64,000 bases of DNA, from NCBI RefSeq assembly GCF_019345525.1, contig NZ_JAHKRA010000002.1, positions 1-64,000 on the forward strand, given 5' to 3'. Below, piece after piece: positions 1 through 9,768 of this stretch. Below the pieces are notes generated by a model. The model saw nothing but the letters and a program-made list of their open reading frames with translations, was not told where the DNA came from and searched no databases. Numbering within the stretch: position 1 is the stretch's first letter; each line of letters starts with the position of its first letter. Source of the stretch: Flavobacterium sp. NKUCC04_CG (GTDB lineage Bacteria; Bacteroidota; Bacteroidia; Flavobacteriales; Flavobacteriaceae). A program made the position numbers and the translations under genes.

Positions 1-307
1 CGGATGGGCAGATGGGCGAATTCGCCATAAAATGCTGTGGGTTTAAAATTGAGGTATATAAATTAAAGGCACTCGCTAATAAGCGAATGGACGAATCAAC
101 GAATAGGCTCACAAAAACCACACCTATATAATGAAGGCGCATACGCGGATGGGCAGATGGGCGAATTCGCCATAAAATGCTGTGGGTTTAAAATTGAGGT
201 ATATAAATTAAAGGCACTCGCTAATAAGCGAATGGACGAATCAACGAATAGGCTCATAAAAACCACACCTATATAATGAAGGCGCATACGCGGATTGGCA
301 GATGGGT
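1..307. repeat. 145-bp tandem repeat, two full copies plus a partial third
   Basis: Bases 1-145 recur almost unchanged at 146-290; one visible difference is C versus T in the GGCTCAC/GGCTCAT segment. A third copy starts at 291 and loses similarity after about 17 bases. The array probably extends left of the window. Each unit carries a small inverted repeat (TCGCT/AGCGA). An ORF read through it on the minus strand is an artefact of the repeat. No function is evident. Confidence 0.9.
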
Positions 308-336
308 AAATAAGTAAATTATATACAAAACCAAAA

Positions 337-365
337 AAGGCTATCTCTTAATGAGATAGCCCTTT
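337..365. terminator. Rho-independent terminator, probably bidirectional
   Basis: A perfect 9-bp stem (GGCTATCTC/GAGATAGCC, loop TTAAT) has an A-run on the left and a T-run on the right. It lies just past the 3' end of the minus-strand DUF4834 gene. Confidence 0.85.
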
Positions 366-376
366 TTCACAAGTTT

Positions 377-652
377 TTAATCCAATTCTTCAAATTCGAT
401 ATACTCTCCTACTTTTTTCTTCTCCCTTGGTTTATCGGGATTAATAAATTCTGAAGTGGGTTCTGTATGTGTCGGTTCTGACTGTTGATTATAATGATTC
501 TGTTGTTTTTGTTGGAAGTTTTCATTGGCTTTTTTTGCCACTCTGTATATTAACACAGGAAACAAATATCGCATTACAAACCTAAAAGCATAGTAGGCCA
601 ATACAATAATCAGCAATGTTCTTAAAAAACCTCCGAAAGATGCTGTATCCAT
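377..652 (-). CDS. DUF4834 family small membrane protein
   Basis: The 91-residue protein has one hydrophobic segment (about residues 9-33), then a basic stretch, a Gln/Asn/Thr-rich linker and an acidic C-terminus. This architecture matches the DUF4834 proteins of Flavobacteriia, whose function is unknown. It is probably anchored in the inner membrane with a cytoplasmic tail. It lies about 75 bp downstream of the rhodanese gene on the same strand, so co-transcription is possible, and a strong terminator follows its stop codon. Confidence 0.7.
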   Translation of the reverse strand: MDTASFGGFLRTLLIIVLAYYAFRFVMRYLFPVLIYRVAKKANENFQQKQQNHYNQQSEPTHTEPTSEFINPDKPREKKKVGEYIEFEELD

Positions 653-728
653 ATCTTATTTTTTATCAAAAATAGCAAATCTATTTGAATAGGATAATTC
701 TAAAATCTTAAAATATTGATAAAACTAA

Positions 729-1121
729 CTATTTCTTGTTTTGAGTAACTGTATTTGCTTTCCATGCACCATAACCACCCTCGAGTTCATATAGGTTTGT
801 AAATCCTTGTTTACGAAGCTTTTCTATGGCTTTTGCACTACGTCCACCTGATTTACAATAGACATATATCGGTTGATTTTTATCCAATTGAGCTGTATTG
901 GCTTCAAAATCATCTTGTAAGAAATCTATATTTTTAGCACCCTCAATATGCCCTTCTTTAAACTCAGCAGCGGTACGTACGTCCAACATAAGCCCTTTTT
1001 CAGTCTTCCACTGGTTTTCAAAATCAGCAGCCTTTAGCAAATATTCCTTAGAAGCCGTTTGACCTTGACAAGAAAATACTAGAAACGACATCAATAAAAG
1101 CGCAAAAAAATTCATTTTCAT
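729..1121 (-). CDS. Rhodanese-like domain lipoprotein
   Basis: The 130-residue protein begins with a lipoprotein signal peptide (lipobox ending VFSC, Cys18) followed by one rhodanese domain. The domain shows the LDVRTAAEF entry motif and an active-site loop CKSGGRS with Cys89. Such single-domain rhodaneses carry sulfur as a persulfide on the loop cysteine. The signal implies location in the periplasm or outer membrane. The natural sulfur donor and acceptor cannot be read from the sequence. Confidence 0.88.
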   Translation of the reverse strand: MKMNFFALLLMSFLVFSCQGQTASKEYLLKAADFENQWKTEKGLMLDVRTAAEFKEGHIEGAKNIDFLQDDFEANTAQLDKNQPIYVYCKSGGRSAKAIEKLRKQGFTNLYELEGGYGAWKANTVTQNKK

Positions 1122-1459
1122 AGTAATTCATTTTAGTTATTTTGGAACTCGAACCTTGGAGTATATATCAAGCTGTTAGATCAATTGACTCCACTTTCTT
1201 ACAACAGGGACGGTTTTAAAGAAAACAAATATAAGTAAAAGTGTTTGATCAATTGCAAACAAAGCAACACCCCAGCACTTAATCTAAAATTACGAAAAAA
1301 AAAGCAAATATCCTCTAATAAATCCGGGCTTTATACTGTTTTCCTATTTCACTAAATTATTTGTTACTCTCTAAATATTTGATCTAAAAACATCTTGATT
1401 ATGATATTTATCATGCTACACAACATACAATAACAGTATTTTTGAAGAAAAAGACATTT
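1122..1459. other. Intergenic region between divergent rhodanese and hemN genes
   Basis: This 338-base gap holds the hemN promoter and its Crp/Fnr-like palindrome (annotated separately). It also has two TTGATCAA-like or GATCAATTG segments, near 1180 and 1243, that could be further weak sites. No open frame or RNA gene was recognised. Confidence 0.5.
1401..1444 (+). promoter_or_regulatory. hemN promoter with Crp/Fnr-type palindrome
   Basis: The palindrome ATGAT-ATTT-ATCAT (1401-1414) resembles the Fnr consensus TTGAT-N4-ATCAA. A Bacteroidota -7 element TATTTTTG lies at 1437-1444, with no TTG at the usual -33 distance. If transcription starts near 1450, the palindrome is centred about 42 bases upstream, the class II activator position. 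Oxygen-responsive activation fits the oxygen-independent HemN enzyme. The regulator is not encoded in the window. Confidence 0.5.
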
Positions 1460-2824
1460 ATGGGTACTTCACTAGTGCAAAAATATAATGTTGCTGGTCC
1501 TAGATATACGAGCTATCCCACAGTTCCATACTGGGACCAAGCAACTTTTAATACACAAAATTGGATTCAGACTTGTTTGAATTCATTTGTTGAATCCAAT
1601 TCCAAAGAAGGTATTTGCCTCTATATCCACCTGCCTTTTTGCGAGAGTCTATGTACTTTTTGTGGCTGCCACAAGCGAATTACAAAACGACACGAGGTGG
1701 AGAGCCCTTATATTGAAGCGGTTTTAAAAGAATGGAGTTTGTATTGTAATCTATTTCCAGAAAAACCGATTATAAAAGAATTGCATTTAGGCGGCGGTAC
1801 ACCAACCTTCTTTTCACCTGAGCATCTCGAACATCTAATTAAAAGCATACTCGATACGGCAGATTTGGCAGAAAACTTTGAATTTAGCTTTGAAGGCCAC
1901 CCCAATAATACCACAAGAATACATTTACAAACACTTTACGACCTTGGTTTTAGAAGAGTTAGTTTTGGTGTACAGGATTACAATCCAGTAATACAAAAAG
2001 CAATTCATCGCGAACAAGCTTTTCATACCGTAGCTAAAGTAACTTTATGGGCTAAGGAAATTGGGTACACCTCTATTTCCCACGATTTGATATTTGGACT
2101 GCCCTTCCAAAAACTAGAACACGTCATCGATACCATAGAGAAAACCAAATCCCTTTCTCCGGATCGCTTAGCCTTTTACAGTTATGCCCATGTGCCTTGG
2201 CTAAAAGGTAACGGTCAACGCGGCTATAGAGACGAAGATATCCCGAAAGACAGTGAAAAGCGACTGTTATACGAAAAGGGCAAAGAGCTGCTTTTAGAAA
2301 ATGGCTATTTTGAAATCGGTATGGATCACTTTGCTTTACGCAACGACAGTTTATTCCAATCTTTAGACAGTGGGCAGTTGCACCGTAATTTTATGGGCTA
2401 TAGCTCTTCAAGTACACAATTGATGATTGGCTTAGGCGTATCGTCCATAAGCGATAGTTGGTATTCCTTTGCACAAAATGAAAAGTCCATAGAGACCTAC
2501 TACCAACTTTTGGAACAAAACCAATTACCCGTTGTTAAGGGCCATTTACTCGATGACGAGGATTTGATAATCCGCAGACACATTCTAGAATTAATGTGTA
2601 CATTTAAGACCGATTATAGTCAGTCATCTAAAGGTTTTATTGATATGGATGGGATTTTAAATGATTTGAGTGAAATGGAAAAAGATCAATTGATAAAAAT
2701 TGAAAATCAACAATTATTCGTAACTCGAAAGGGGCGCCCCTATGTTAGGAATATATGTATGGCCTTTGATTTAAGGCTACAACGAAACAAACCTACTAGA
2801 CAATTATTTTCCATGACTATTTAA
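1460..2824 (+). CDS. hemN: Oxygen-independent coproporphyrinogen III oxidase (radical SAM)
   Basis: The 454-residue enzyme converts coproporphyrinogen III to protoporphyrinogen IX in heme synthesis without oxygen. The radical-SAM cysteine cluster is visible as C61-x3-C65-x2-C68, followed by Cys70 as in HemN. Other HemN hallmarks are the N-terminal GPRYTSYP segment, the LHLGGGTPTF SAM-binding segment and the HANW/HemN-type C-terminal domain. An upstream TTG at 1442 is in frame, but it overlaps the -7 promoter element. The ATG at 1460 has a purine-rich site (AAGAAAAAG) before it and gives the family's usual length of about 455. A small membrane gene follows after 3 bp. Confidence 0.95.
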   Translation: MGTSLVQKYNVAGPRYTSYPTVPYWDQATFNTQNWIQTCLNSFVESNSKEGICLYIHLPFCESLCTFCGCHKRITKRHEVESPYIEAVLKEWSLYCNLFPEKPIIKELHLGGGTPTFFSPEHLEHLIKSILDTADLAENFEFSFEGHPNNTTRIHLQTLYDLGFRRVSFGVQDYNPVIQKAIHREQAFHTVAKVTLWAKEIGYTSISHDLIFGLPFQKLEHVIDTIEKTKSLSPDRLAFYSYAHVPWLKGNGQRGYRDEDIPKDSEKRLLYEKGKELLLENGYFEIGMDHFALRNDSLFQSLDSGQLHRNFMGYSSSSTQLMIGLGVSSISDSWYSFAQNEKSIETYYQLLEQNQLPVVKGHLLDDEDLIIRRHILELMCTFKTDYSQSSKGFIDMDGILNDLSEMEKDQLIKIENQQLFVTRKGRPYVRNICMAFDLRLQRNKPTRQLFSMTI

Positions 2825-2827
2825 ATT

Positions 2828-3013
2828 ATGCTAAACAAAATAATCACTTTTATCGTACTGCTGTGGTTTGTCTATGGTATTTTTAACTTTGACAGCGCCC
2901 AACCCTATTCTAAGACCAATATTATTTCTTATCTCGGTTTAGCCGTTTTTATAGTTTATCTTATTTATTCACTTAAAAAAGCAAGTAGAGACCAAAAAAG
3001 AAATCCCGATTAA
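2828..3013 (+). CDS. Small two-TM membrane protein downstream of hemN
   Basis: The 61-residue protein has two predicted membrane segments (about residues 4-20 and 33-49) and a basic C-terminal tail. It starts 3 bp after the hemN stop, so it is very likely translated from the same message. Its stop codon lies inside the terminator stem. I do not recognise the family. A role near heme synthesis is suggested only by position. Confidence 0.6.
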   Translation: MLNKIITFIVLLWFVYGIFNFDSAQPYSKTNIISYLGLAVFIVYLIYSLKKASRDQKRNPD

Positions 3014-3035
3014 ATATAATCGGGATTTCTTTTTT
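2994..3035. terminator. Bidirectional terminator between hemN operon and pldA
   Basis: A perfect 12-bp stem (3001-3012 with 3017-3028, loop AATA) is flanked by an A-run and a T-run. It separates convergent genes and overlaps the stop codon of the small membrane gene. Confidence 0.9.
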
Positions 3036-3044
3036 ATACTCTAG

Positions 3045-3977
3045 TTACAACCATTCTATTAAAGAAACACCTAAACCTATAATGGTCTGCTTATGATTAA
3101 AATCAATCATGGTATCGCCATAGCCGTTAGCTACTTGTAAATGTGCTTTTAAATTACCCGATATCGGATAGGTCCAGTTCATTTCAATATAGCCTTTGTT
3201 CTTTTTGTTGAATCGCATATTATTGCGTGCCAACAAGCTAAACTCCTGTTCTTTGTATTTATAAATCAGCGTAATATCACCACGACCTACATACTCTTCT
3301 ATTCTAGGATTATCGTCTTCTTCAAGCTTTTCATGCATACGAATCCACGGTCTGATAATCACACTAAGGTCCTTATAATCAAAAGCGGTTTGAAAAATTA
3401 CCCGATTCCAACTTCTCGATCCCGGTAAACTCTTTCCGTTGGACTGGTGATTTAGAGAAATCCCCATCATGCGATTGGTTACTCCAAAAACCTCAAAATT
3501 AGTAGCGAAATTTAAAATAACTTCGGGCTCATAATTTAACTCTCGGAAGGGCCTTGATAAGTCGGAGTTATAAACCTGCCAATTGGCTGTTTGCGTAAAG
3601 GCCAACCAAATATCACCGGCTCCCCAGAATATCCCTTGCATCACCTTAGTCTTAAAACTCAATTGAAAGCGAGACTCCACACTGTTGTAATCTTGAGGAA
3701 TCAAGGCATTGTTGTCGGGACTATCACTAGTTGGTAATTTGTTGGGATCACTAGACCAACGCAGAGGACTAACGTAAATTGGTTTGTAAGGCGTAATAAC
3801 AAAAGTCCCTTTTTTGGTTTCAGAGCTCAGTTCCCAACGCTCTGTCAGCGTTCTGGCTTGTGTTTCTCCGTCAAACAAACCGCCTTTCCCATCTTGAGAA
3901 AATACGGTTTGTGAAAGGAATACGGTCGATAAAACCAACAGCGAATGTTGGATGGTTTTGTTTACTTTTTTTAACAT
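3045..3977 (-). CDS. pldA: Outer membrane phospholipase A
   Basis: The 310-residue protein has a signal peptide (cleavage near VFSQ-DG) and a beta-barrel-like sequence. The OMPLA catalytic segment is present: NHQSNGK with His177 and Ser179, then SRSWNR with Asn191. The Ser-to-Asn spacing of 12 equals that of the E. coli triad. OMPLA hydrolyses phospholipids that have reached the outer leaflet of the outer membrane. The ATG directly abuts the stop of the topoisomerase IV subunit A gene, so the two are probably translated from one message, although their functions are unrelated. Confidence 0.9.
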   Translation of the reverse strand: MLKKVNKTIQHSLLVLSTVFLSQTVFSQDGKGGLFDGETQARTLTERWELSSETKKGTFVITPYKPIYVSPLRWSSDPNKLPTSDSPDNNALIPQDYNSVESRFQLSFKTKVMQGIFWGAGDIWLAFTQTANWQVYNSDLSRPFRELNYEPEVILNFATNFEVFGVTNRMMGISLNHQSNGKSLPGSRSWNRVIFQTAFDYKDLSVIIRPWIRMHEKLEEDDNPRIEEYVGRGDITLIYKYKEQEFSLLARNNMRFNKKNKGYIEMNWTYPISGNLKAHLQVANGYGDTMIDFNHKQTIIGLGVSLIEWL

Positions 3978-6620
3978 TTACTCAAGGGGGATCGTAATTT
4001 GTCCGTCGTCGTCTAATAATAAATTCGTTGGTTCATCTCCATTTTCAGTAGATGTAACTTCCACTATTTTTTCCTCTTCAGGTAATTCATATGGAAGTGG
4101 TTCTAAAAGAGCTATTTTAATTTTATCGGCAGTTAATTGATTTCCCTGCGCTTTTATCCCTTTAACAACTATAAACTGTTCTAAATCTACAATTAAATTT
4201 TCTTTTTGAACCCCTTTAACCTTATAAAAAGATACTTCCGCTACTGGACGATAGTCCGTAGACACGATTTCGAGCCTCGAATTCTCGGCTTCCGAAATAA
4301 ACATTTCCTCTCGAGACTCATTTTCAATTAAGAAACGTTTGACGTAGTAACGCGACTTTTCACCATCGAAATAAACGGCTGAAATCGGTTTATTTGGTAC
4401 CCATTTCTCCAAAACAATCATGTCTTCTTCAAAATGACTAGTCAATTCTGGAATTATGGTTCTGGCTTTTCCGGATTGATTAATAACCAACAAACGATCA
4501 TTGGGTTTGAACTCTCCCAACAATTTCCCTCTACCATCTACATTAAGGCGATGAACTGTCTCGTCAAACCAAATTTTGCGAGGTCTTAATGTAGAAATTC
4601 CCTTTTCTTTTAGTTCGATTTTTTTAATCGCATATTTAGTAACCAAATTTCCTTTTGAACCGCGTCCCTTAATCAACAAGTCGGCAAAATCCAAATCGAA
4701 TTTAAGTTTTTTAACGCTGCTAATTTGTCGCAATAAAATACTTACTACTTCGGCTTCTCCATTTGGGTTTTGAGAAAAATACAAAACTTGAGATCCTGGT
4801 TTGCCCTGTGTTAAATCGTAAACCTTATCACGAGTAACCCCAGACACATTAAATCGCTTAACAAATGAAGCTCCTGATTTTCCGTCTCTATATATAACAT
4901 TGTAAATGGTTCGCTTATCATTTCGATCAAATACAGCTACGTGAATGATATCTTTACCAACAAATTTCTTTTCATCAACTTTTGTGATGATCAGGCTACC
5001 GTTGCGCAAAAAGACGATAACATCATCAATATCGGAACAATCAGCCACATATTCCTCCTTTTTAAGAGCGGTACCGATAAATCCCTCCTCCATATTCACA
5101 TATAACTTGGTGTTTCGAAGCACCACTTTTGTAGCTTCAATCGTATCAAAACTACGGATTTCCGTTAAACGCTCCCTTCCCTTACCATATTTTTCCTTTA
5201 ATCGAATAAAGTAATTGATTGCGAATTCAATCAAGTGGTTTAAATGGTGTTTTACCTGTTCAATATCATCCTCTAAAGATTCTAATTTTTGATTGGCTTT
5301 ATCAATGTCAAAACGCGAGATTCTTTTAATTCGAATTTCGGTTAATCGCGCCAAATCTTCTTCGGTAATATCTCTTTTTAAATTTTTGACATGAGGCTTT
5401 AGTCCTTCATCAATCGCTCTTAAGATTCCTTCCCATGTTTTTTCTTCTTCAATCAAATAGTAAACGCGTTTTTCGATAAAAATCCGTTCCAACGACAGAA
5501 AATGCCATTGTTCGTTTAACTCTTCAAGTTCGATTTCCAATTCACTTTTTAAGAGTGCCACCGTTCTGTTGGTTGAAGTTACCAACATCGTACTCACTCC
5601 CACAAACAAAGGTTTGTTGTCTTGAATAACACAGCCCAAAGGTGCAATCGAAGTTTCGCAACCGGTAAAAGCATAAAGTGCATCGATGGTTTTATCCGGA
5701 GAAACACCGGGTGGTAGATGTACTAAAATTTCTACATCTGCCGCCGTATTGTCCTCAATTTTTTTAACCTTTATTTTACCTTTTTCATTGGCCTTTAAGA
5801 TACTTTCAATAAGACTTGAAGTATTGGTCGAAAACGGTATTTGGGTAATGACCAAAGTGTTTTTGTCCAATTGAGAAATTCTAGCACGTACGCGAATACG
5901 ACCGCCACGAAGTCCGTCGTTATAGGCTGATACATCAGCAATTCCCTGTGTCGGAAAATCGGGATAAATCTCAAATGGTTTTCCCTTTAATATTTTTATC
6001 GACGCATCGATCAGTTCAATAAAGTTATGAGGCAATACTTTGGTAGATAAACCCACAGCAATACCCTCACCTCCTTGTGCTAACAACAATGGGAATTTTA
6101 CCGGTAAATTAATCGGTTCATTTCTCCTGCCGTCATAAGAAGATTGCCAAGCCGTAATTTTTGGCGAATACAGTACTTCTAAAGCAAATTTACTCAATCG
6201 CGCCTCTATATAACGCGAAGCTGCAGCACCATCACCTGTAAGAATATTACCCCAGTTACCCTGGGTATCAATCAGCAATTCTTTTTGCCCCATTTGCACC
6301 ATAGCATCTCCAATACTCGCGTCTCCGTGAGGGTGGTATTGCATGGTATGACCAACAACATTGGCTACTTTATTATAACGTCCATCATCCAATTCCTTCA
6401 TCGAATGCATAATTCGACGCTGAACGGGTTTAAATCCATCTTCAATAGCCGGAACTGCTCTTTCGAGAATTACATAGGAAGCGTAATCCAAAAACCAATC
6501 TTTATACATTCCCGTTACTTTCGTAATGGTTTCTGGGCTATCTACATTTTCGTAAAAATGCAGTGCTTTTTTGGGTTGTTCCCCTTCTATTGGATCTAAA
6601 TTTTCTTCTTCTGTGCTCAT
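3978..6620 (-). CDS. parC: DNA topoisomerase IV subunit A
   Basis: The 880-residue protein is the DNA-cleaving subunit of the type IIA topoisomerase that decatenates chromosomes. The N-terminal breakage-reunion domain has the quinolone-region HTMQYHPHGDASIGDAM and the active-site tyrosine in AAASRYIEARLS (Tyr137). A long coiled coil and a C-terminal DNA-wrapping part follow, and the C-terminus is acidic. It is called topo IV rather than gyrase because the partner B subunit is the short 620-residue type and lies just upstream, the usual flavobacterial arrangement. Confidence 0.92.
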   Translation of the reverse strand: MSTEEENLDPIEGEQPKKALHFYENVDSPETITKVTGMYKDWFLDYASYVILERAVPAIEDGFKPVQRRIMHSMKELDDGRYNKVANVVGHTMQYHPHGDASIGDAMVQMGQKELLIDTQGNWGNILTGDGAAASRYIEARLSKFALEVLYSPKITAWQSSYDGRRNEPINLPVKFPLLLAQGGEGIAVGLSTKVLPHNFIELIDASIKILKGKPFEIYPDFPTQGIADVSAYNDGLRGGRIRVRARISQLDKNTLVITQIPFSTNTSSLIESILKANEKGKIKVKKIEDNTAADVEILVHLPPGVSPDKTIDALYAFTGCETSIAPLGCVIQDNKPLFVGVSTMLVTSTNRTVALLKSELEIELEELNEQWHFLSLERIFIEKRVYYLIEEEKTWEGILRAIDEGLKPHVKNLKRDITEEDLARLTEIRIKRISRFDIDKANQKLESLEDDIEQVKHHLNHLIEFAINYFIRLKEKYGKGRERLTEIRSFDTIEATKVVLRNTKLYVNMEEGFIGTALKKEEYVADCSDIDDVIVFLRNGSLIITKVDEKKFVGKDIIHVAVFDRNDKRTIYNVIYRDGKSGASFVKRFNVSGVTRDKVYDLTQGKPGSQVLYFSQNPNGEAEVVSILLRQISSVKKLKFDLDFADLLIKGRGSKGNLVTKYAIKKIELKEKGISTLRPRKIWFDETVHRLNVDGRGKLLGEFKPNDRLLVINQSGKARTIIPELTSHFEEDMIVLEKWVPNKPISAVYFDGEKSRYYVKRFLIENESREEMFISEAENSRLEIVSTDYRPVAEVSFYKVKGVQKENLIVDLEQFIVVKGIKAQGNQLTADKIKIALLEPLPYELPEEEKIVEVTSTENGDEPTNLLLDDDGQITIPLE

Positions 6621-6783
6621 TTAATTTCTTTGAATAAAATTAATCTTTTACCTTTTTTAATCAAAAGTTTTACTTGCTCTTTTTTAAAATAACTAACGAC
6701 TAACTCTTTACATACTAATGACTTTTTTGTATTAGGCAAGGATTAAAATACCCCTTTACTATTGCGCTACTTAAACTAATACG

Positions 6784-8646
6784 CTATAGGGTATCTTTTA
6801 CCACCACATCTAACTCCACTTTGAGATTATTGATGATAAACTCTTGTCTGTCTGGCGTATTTTTTCCCATATAAAACTCTAATAGTTTTTCAATTGAAGT
6901 CGCTTTATCCAACATAACGGGGTCGATTCGAATATCCTCACCAATAAAGTATTTAAACTCATCAGGGGAAATCTCTCCCAATCCCTTAAATCGAGTAATC
7001 TCCGGTTTGGGCTTTAATTTTTCAATAGCCGCTACGCGTTCTTCCTCACTATAGCAATAAATGGTTTCTTTTTTATTTCGAACCCTAAACAATGGTGTTT
7101 GTAATATATACAAATGTCCTTCTTTAATCAACTCGGGAAAAAACTGTAAGAAAAAGGTAATTAATAACAAGCGAATATGCATACCATCCACATCGGCATC
7201 CGTTGCAATTACAATATTATTGTATCGTAAATCACCCAAATCTTCTTCTATATTTAGAGCTGCCTGCAACAGGTTGAACTCTTCATTTTCATAGACAATT
7301 TTCTTGGTCATACCGTAAGAGTTCAGCGGTTTTCCACGTAAACTAAAAACGGCCTGTGTATTGACATCTCTGGATTTTGTTATGGACCCCGAGGCCGAAT
7401 CTCCCTCAGTAATAAACAGGGTACTTTCCAAGTATCGAGGGTGTTTCATATCGGTTAGATGCACCCGACAATCACGTAGTTTTTTATTGTGTAGGCCCGC
7501 TTTTTTAGCGCGTTCCTTGGCTATTTTTCGTATTCCAGACAATTCCTTACGTTCGCGTTCTGCTTGTAATATTTTACGTAGTAAGGCATCGGAAACCGTT
7601 GGGTTTTTATGCAAATAGTTATCTAATTGCGTTTTTAAGAAATCACTGATATACGTACGCACCGTTGGAGCGTCCGGCCCCATATCTGTCGATCCTAATT
7701 TGGTTTTGGTTTGAGACTCAAACACCGGTTCTTCTACTTTGATAGAAATACCTGCTACTATAGATTTCCGAATATCGGAAGCTTCGAAGTTTTTGTTGTA
7801 ATACTCCTTTATCGTTCGAACTAAGGCTTCTCTAAAAGCTACTAAATGTGTCCCTCCTTGTGTGGTGTTTTGCCCATTAACGAAAGAGTAGTACTCTTCT
7901 GAATATTGTGTTTTGCTGTGCGTAATGGCGACCTCAATATCATCACCTTTCAAGTGAATTATTGGATAGATCATATCTTCTTGGTCGATGTTCTCTTCCA
8001 ATAAATCTTTTAGTCCATTGTCAGAATAAAACTTCTCGCCGTTAAAAAGTATGGTTAAACCCGTATTTAAGTAGCAATAATTTTTTAACATCTTGATGAT
8101 GTACTCATTGCGGTATTTATAGTTTTTAAAAATGGCATCATCTGCAATAAAAGAAACTTTAGTTCCCTTGCGTTTGGTAGTTTCTACCAATTCCTCTTCA
8201 ACTTTTAAATTTCCAGCTTCAAATTCCGCTGCCTTTTGTTGGTTATCACGAACCGACTCTACTCTAAAATAAGAAGATAACGCATTAACGGCCTTGGTAC
8301 CTACCCCATTTAAACCTACTGATTTTTTAAATGCTTTGGAATCGTATTTACCCCCAGTATTCATCTTGGAAACCACATCGATTACCTTTCCTAAGGGTAT
8401 TCCTCGACCAAAATCGCGTACGCTAACGACCTTATCTTTTAAAGTAACTTCAATCGTTTTTCCAGAGCCCATCACGAACTCATCGATACTGTTGTCTAAA
8501 ACTTCTTTAATCAGTATGTAAATACCATCATCTGGAGAAGAACCATCACCCAATTTTCCGATATACATTCCAGGACGCATACGGATATGTTCTTTCCAAT
8601 CTAATGAACGAATATTGTCTTCGGTATATTGATCTTGATTTTGCAT
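6784..8646 (-). CDS. parE: DNA topoisomerase IV subunit B
   Basis: The 620-residue ATPase subunit has a GHKL ATP-binding domain ([37 protein letters not shown]). A transducer domain and a TOPRIM domain follow ([11 protein letters not shown], with [10 protein letters not shown] for metal binding). Its length is close to ParE of other bacteria and lacks the insertion seen in some GyrB proteins. The parC-type gene follows on the same strand after about 160 bp with no obvious terminator between them. Confidence 0.94.
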   Translation of the reverse strand: MQNQDQYTEDNIRSLDWKEHIRMRPGMYIGKLGDGSSPDDGIYILIKEVLDNSIDEFVMGSGKTIEVTLKDKVVSVRDFGRGIPLGKVIDVVSKMNTGGKYDSKAFKKSVGLNGVGTKAVNALSSYFRVESVRDNQQKAAEFEAGNLKVEEELVETTKRKGTKVSFIADDAIFKNYKYRNEYIIKMLKNYCYLNTGLTILFNGEKFYSDNGLKDLLEENIDQEDMIYPIIHLKGDDIEVAITHSKTQYSEEYYSFVNGQNTTQGGTHLVAFREALVRTIKEYYNKNFEASDIRKSIVAGISIKVEEPVFESQTKTKLGSTDMGPDAPTVRTYISDFLKTQLDNYLHKNPTVSDALLRKILQAERERKELSGIRKIAKERAKKAGLHNKKLRDCRVHLTDMKHPRYLESTLFITEGDSASGSITKSRDVNTQAVFSLRGKPLNSYGMTKKIVYENEEFNLLQAALNIEEDLGDLRYNNIVIATDADVDGMHIRLLLITFFLQFFPELIKEGHLYILQTPLFRVRNKKETIYCYSEEERVAAIEKLKPKPEITRFKGLGEISPDEFKYFIGEDIRIDPVMLDKATSIEKLLEFYMGKNTPDRQEFIINNLKVELDVVVKDTL

Positions 8647-8739
8647 AGAGGTGTAGGAATTTTCGCTAATTTAAGACTTATTACTAAAAAATAAAAATGT
8701 GGAATGCTCAGTTTGAGTGAAAAACATCAAATAATAAAC

Positions 8740-9645
8740 TTATTTCTCATCCACCTCTGTAATTGACTTTCTAATGAGAACAGAATAGCTATTTGGCTCA
8801 ATTTTCTTTCCATACATTTCCGCATAAACCTTGGTGAATTCAGCACCAAAATAAAGGATTATCGCAGAATAATATACCCAAATCAAGATAACAATGATAG
8901 AACCCGCAGCACCGTATAAACTAGATGATGAGGAATTCCCTAAGTACATTCCTATACCAAATTTTCCAATCATAAAAAACAAAGACGTAAAACCCGATCC
9001 CACAATCGTCTCCCTCCATCCAATTTTGCCATCGGGTAAGGTTTTAAAAATAATAGAGAAAAGCAATGTGATAATAACAAAAACAACTATATTATTTACG
9101 ATACCAACCAAATAAACCGTTTCCTCATGAAACAATTTGGTCAATTGCTCATACAAAAGATCTACCACAGAATTGACAACTAAACTTACCAATAGTAAAA
9201 AACCGACGGAAGCGATCATCGAAAAAGATAACAATCTATTTTTGATAAAACGCACCAATCCCTTATTGGGTTTTGCTTTAAATCCCCAAATATAATTTAT
9301 GGAACTTTGAATTTCAGCAAATACGGCTGAAGCACCAAAAAACAACATAACCACACCAAATATGGTTGCCAATGTACCGGAATCCGACAAACGTACATTC
9401 TTTATCGCCTCTTGAATTTGCAAAGCGGCGCTATCACCTACCAATTCTTTGATTTGACCATAAAACTCTCCAGTAACCGCTTCTTCGCCAAAGAAAAACC
9501 CACTGATTGAAATGATTAAAATCGACAAAGGAGGTAAAGCAAAGACAGTATAATAAGACAATGAAGCACTAAATTTCATAGCATTATCATCCAAAAACTC
9601 ATTAACCGTATTTTTAAGAAGTGTAATAATTTTTTTAAAATTCAT
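8740..9645 (-). CDS. YihY/BrkB family inner-membrane protein
   Basis: The 301-residue protein has about six hydrophobic segments and the family pattern: SLSYYTVFALPPL near the start, FFGASAVFAEIQSSINYIW in the middle and SLYGAAGSIIVILIWVYYSA near the end. Family members were once called ribonuclease BN in error; the actual activity is unknown. It is preceded by the topoisomerase genes in genome order but is separately spaced, so a shared operon is uncertain. Confidence 0.88.
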   Translation of the reverse strand: MNFKKIITLLKNTVNEFLDDNAMKFSASLSYYTVFALPPLSILIISISGFFFGEEAVTGEFYGQIKELVGDSAALQIQEAIKNVRLSDSGTLATIFGVVMLFFGASAVFAEIQSSINYIWGFKAKPNKGLVRFIKNRLLSFSMIASVGFLLLVSLVVNSVVDLLYEQLTKLFHEETVYLVGIVNNIVVFVIITLLFSIIFKTLPDGKIGWRETIVGSGFTSLFFMIGKFGIGMYLGNSSSSSLYGAAGSIIVILIWVYYSAIILYFGAEFTKVYAEMYGKKIEPNSYSVLIRKSITEVDEK

Positions 9646-9768
9646 GATTAAGGGGGACTTATTATAAGATTCAAAAATACTGTTTTTTTGCTGAAAAATA
9701 TTCTTTTAAAAAAAGAGCAAATCGTAAAAAAACAACCTATTTATAATTTCTATTCGCAATTTTCTTTC

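Noticed and set aside
96..287. 63-codon minus-strand frame in the left repeat
   Set aside because: It spans the junction of two tandem repeat units and has no features of a gene.
1442..1459. TTG start for hemN
   Set aside because: It overlaps the -7 promoter element and gives a non-conserved extension; the ATG at 1460 fits the family.
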